Source of the DNA: Pelodera strongyloides
Lineage: Eukaryota; Nematoda; Chromadorea; Rhabditida; Rhabditidae
DNA length: 64,000 bases
Direction: 5' to 3'
NCBI GenBank assembly: GCA_036852015.1
Contig: JAANDG010000468.1
Span: 52,922 to 116,921, forward strand
Every line of letters begins with the position of its first letter. Within the stretch, counting starts at the first letter, position 1. Shown here in pieces: positions 61,210 through 64,000 of the stretch. Under the pieces are notes generated by a model. The model was not told the DNA's origin. It did not search any database and saw nothing but the letters and a program-made list of their open reading frames with translations. A program made the translations under genes and the position numbers.

Positions 61210-64000
61210 GGTTCCGGGGAGATGTATCAAAAAATTCTTTGCTGTGAAAATACTTGTTAATACTTGTTGCGTCAGACTACTATAAGCTCATATCGCTGCT
61301 CTGGCACATAACATGAAGTACGTTATGCATGATTGGGACGTTCAGCCGGCACTTTCCTTCATTATTCGTACAGTGACTGGTGTGTTCCGATGATACATCG
61401 TTATAATGATAACCAGTTGACAATGCGAACAGAAGAATTTGGTTATGCGAAAAAGGATAGAATCTGCTCTGGGTCGTATGTTTAACATGAGACGGGATCA
61501 CAGCTCATGGCTCGCCTCTACATGTTTATGAAGTTTCCTGCCACGTACATCTTCTTCAACTTCTCTTCAAGGTCCACATAGCTAATTAAGGGTCTATGTA
61601 CCATTTTATAATTATCAGTTCTGTCCGCCGTAGAAAGCTGAAGTTGGCACATCTGAACTTGATTCATAATCCAAGTTGCAAATGAAAAATAGGAGTAGAT
61701 AAGTGATGGCAAATGTAGTACTGTAAAGCGAACATAAAGTTATCACTCATGCAAAAATTACAGTAAATTAAGCTTCGTTCTGTTAGTATTAGGCACAAAA
61801 ACGCATTATTCTCGGTCAGATTTACACTCACTGGCTGTTTTAGTGACGAACAATATAGGGCCCTTGAATGCATGCAAAAGTGTGATTATGAAGCAAAAAT
61901 ATAGATTGTACATTATGTCATTTTAATCTTTGTGTGCCTGAAATCCGGAATATTTTAAATAACGACAAAAAATGTTTTTGTTTTGTATCATCGAGTGTGA
62001 ATAATACCAAATGGTGTTCATTGTATTTAAAAGGGTGATGACTAATATGTTATTATGTCTCATATAGAAACTAACTGACCGTTACTTCGATTAGCATCTG
62101 CAAGCTTTTTTATTATCTTCTGTTTAAATTCACATAGCCTTTAATAAAATATATTTTCAGTTTGGTTTGCAGAAACAATTATGCTAATTTTTGCTTAATG
62201 CTGAATACATTTTGCTTAATAAATCAACTCGTAATGTGTAGGCAAGTCGAACGCAAATCCTTCCTCGAGGAAAGTAAAATTTAGTGTTTCATTTAATGCA
62301 GTTTGAACACAAAGAATTGAATGTGCTGTAGTTCCGGCTTTGAGGGTAATTGAATAAACAGTTTTTTTTCGTCGCTTTGCATTGATTGTTGTAAATAGAA
62401 GTTGTACGAAATGTATCCCCCGTCGTCCTTTTCTGAATACATGTTTTCGCATGCTGTTCAAACTTCGCCAAACTTTGCGTCTATTCGTTCTTTCAGTCAT
62501 CAGCTGTTCTATTCAGAAAGAGTCTTGCTCGAGGGATCAATACTTGGACACTTGCTGTCTGTTCCCTCTGTGCTCTCCAATTATGCACACTCTCTTCGGA
62601 AATCCTATACTTAAAGCATTTGACACACACAAAACTGACCTCTCTCATGCTTATCCTTCAAAATAAGCAAAGAATTCCAGGCCTGCAAACAGATTACTAT
62701 TTCGAGGCGCTTGGTTTGAACAGGGCATTTTGCACCACTTCTGGACGCTTTTCTTCTATGTTACGCATAATAGTCTACCATTGTTCACAAATTCTTCATT
62801 TTTTATGTAGAGAAATGTTATACATCCCCTGTTATGTATTCCATATCTATTGCACCATTTGCCCCCCTCTGATTGTCTTCGCTAGGAGGCTTAATTGTTA
62901 AAGCAACAAAGAAATTCTCTGGTGAATAGGCGTTAATTATGCCTCACAATGCAGCGTGTCTTCTAATTCTCAATACCAAGCTTTCCCTGCGATACACTAA
63001 GTATATCCATATAATTACGCTATAGGATTGTTTATGTTATTCAGAATCGCAGTTCTTTAAATGGATGTTCGGCTGGTGTAATTACATCGTAATTATAGAC
63101 AAAGTGTTCAATTTATTTAAAAATTGGTTATTTCGTTACCTCATCTTACTTTTTTTGTTTTCACCATGGTGATTGTAATTAGGTGAAAGAAACAAACGGG
63201 AATGTTCGTCTCTTAATTACAACAGTATTCAACTTAACGAATCAGCGATCATTTTACTACAAATGATGTTAATTAGCCGTTCGTGACATATGTGTGGAAA
63301 TATGTAGTGCATTTTAAACCTGAAACCTCTATCTATAGTTTTTCATTCAAGAACTGCCACAGCTTGCCGTGCTAACGAATTGTGATTTTATTTAAAGGGA
63401 TCAGTTATTCGGTAACAACTATGTTCTTTTCTTTCCGAAAACATTCCTCTTTATTCCTACCGATTTTCGCAGTTTTTCTTTCTGAAACTTGAGAACAGCG
63501 AAAGCAAACAGAAGAGAAACTTTAAAACGCAAAGCAAAATCCGAATGTTTTTACGTTCTATTCGTTTTCGCACGTCTCCTAGGAACTCAAAGCGGAGTTT
63601 GTTTCAATTTGAATACTCAATTAACACAAAAGATGGTTGCAATTAAAACGAAACGTAAGCATATTCTAATTTGTTTTCTTATAAGTTGTATATATTATAA
63701 CTAAAGAATATAGGTTAAAGTGTATGGAAATGGAAAGAGGGAGTGGAAAATACTAGATCCAAAAACGAGCCTGTGGGGAAATTAATCCGCCAACTTAGCA
63801 AGCCAAGAATCCAGAAACAACTAAAATGAAACGTAAAACTATTCTAAGTTGTATTGTTTAAATAATATAACTAAATACATCTCTGAATTGTGACTTTATT
63901 TTGATTACCTTGCATATGACGGCAATGAAGTACGTTTTCTTTAAACTACTACAAGTATTCTGCTATCTGTCTTTTACGAACCTTTTATATCACTGACCCC
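61210..64000. other. AT-rich region, no gene confirmed
   Basis: Short frames on both strands lack splice support. Apart from the exon-like piece at 61518-61577 on the minus strand I see no gene, RNA or repeat that can be defended. Confidence 0.45.

Overview
The window looks like nuclear DNA from a nematode, probably a clade V (rhabditid or strongylid, hookworm-like) species. The evidence is AT-rich DNA, genes broken into many exons of 27 to 240 bp, TTTCAG-type 3' splice sites, and acceptor-like sites (TTCCAG, TTTAG) a few bases upstream of several start codons, as expected for spliced-leader trans-splicing. The species itself is an inference. Gene models below were built by hand from exon reading frames, splice sites and phase, so most exon edges are consistent with a continuous frame but are not transcript-verified.

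Layout. 1-2.6 kb: one orphan exon-like reading frame, otherwise nothing clear. 2.65-6.13 kb (+): a FOXJ1/FKH-8-like forkhead factor. 7.3-12.4 kb (-): a nearly intact Naiad-type Penelope-like retroelement (N-terminal GIY-YIG nuclease, CxC linker, C-terminal reverse transcriptase) flanked by 460-bp pseudo-LTRs. 13.0-16.4 kb (+): an unrecognised coiled-coil-like protein. 18.7-25.5 kb (+): an SLC41/MgtE-type divalent cation transporter with a 2.6-kb non-autonomous LTR element in one intron, ending 17 bases before an exon. 27.05-28.43 kb (+): a tetraspanin. 28.75-30.43 kb (-): a secreted nematode protein, tail-to-tail with the tetraspanin. 30.7-35.4 kb: long intergenic DNA. 35.46-41.62 kb (+): an NHX-type Na+/H+ exchanger with a possible cassette exon. 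44.27-47.98 kb (+): a PRPP synthetase-associated protein. 49.24-51.79 kb (-): an aspartylglucosaminidase-like Ntn hydrolase with Ser at the expected Thr nucleophile. 52-64 kb: repeat-rich DNA with a dispersed 180-bp repeat, two MITEs, a duplicated block carrying four covarying hairpin units, a second non-autonomous LTR element (-), and the last exon of a small minus-strand gene.

The host genes do not form an operon or a shared pathway: gaps exceed 300 bp and the functions are unrelated (ciliary transcription, Mg2+ transport, membrane scaffolding, pH control, nucleotide metabolism, lysosomal glycoprotein breakdown). What stands out is the mobile DNA: a recent Naiad with a hammerhead-like RNA core in its pseudo-LTRs, two LTR elements that share a primer-site start and polypurine tract and sit within 20 bases of coding exons, and a family of about 170-nt hairpins with paired base changes.
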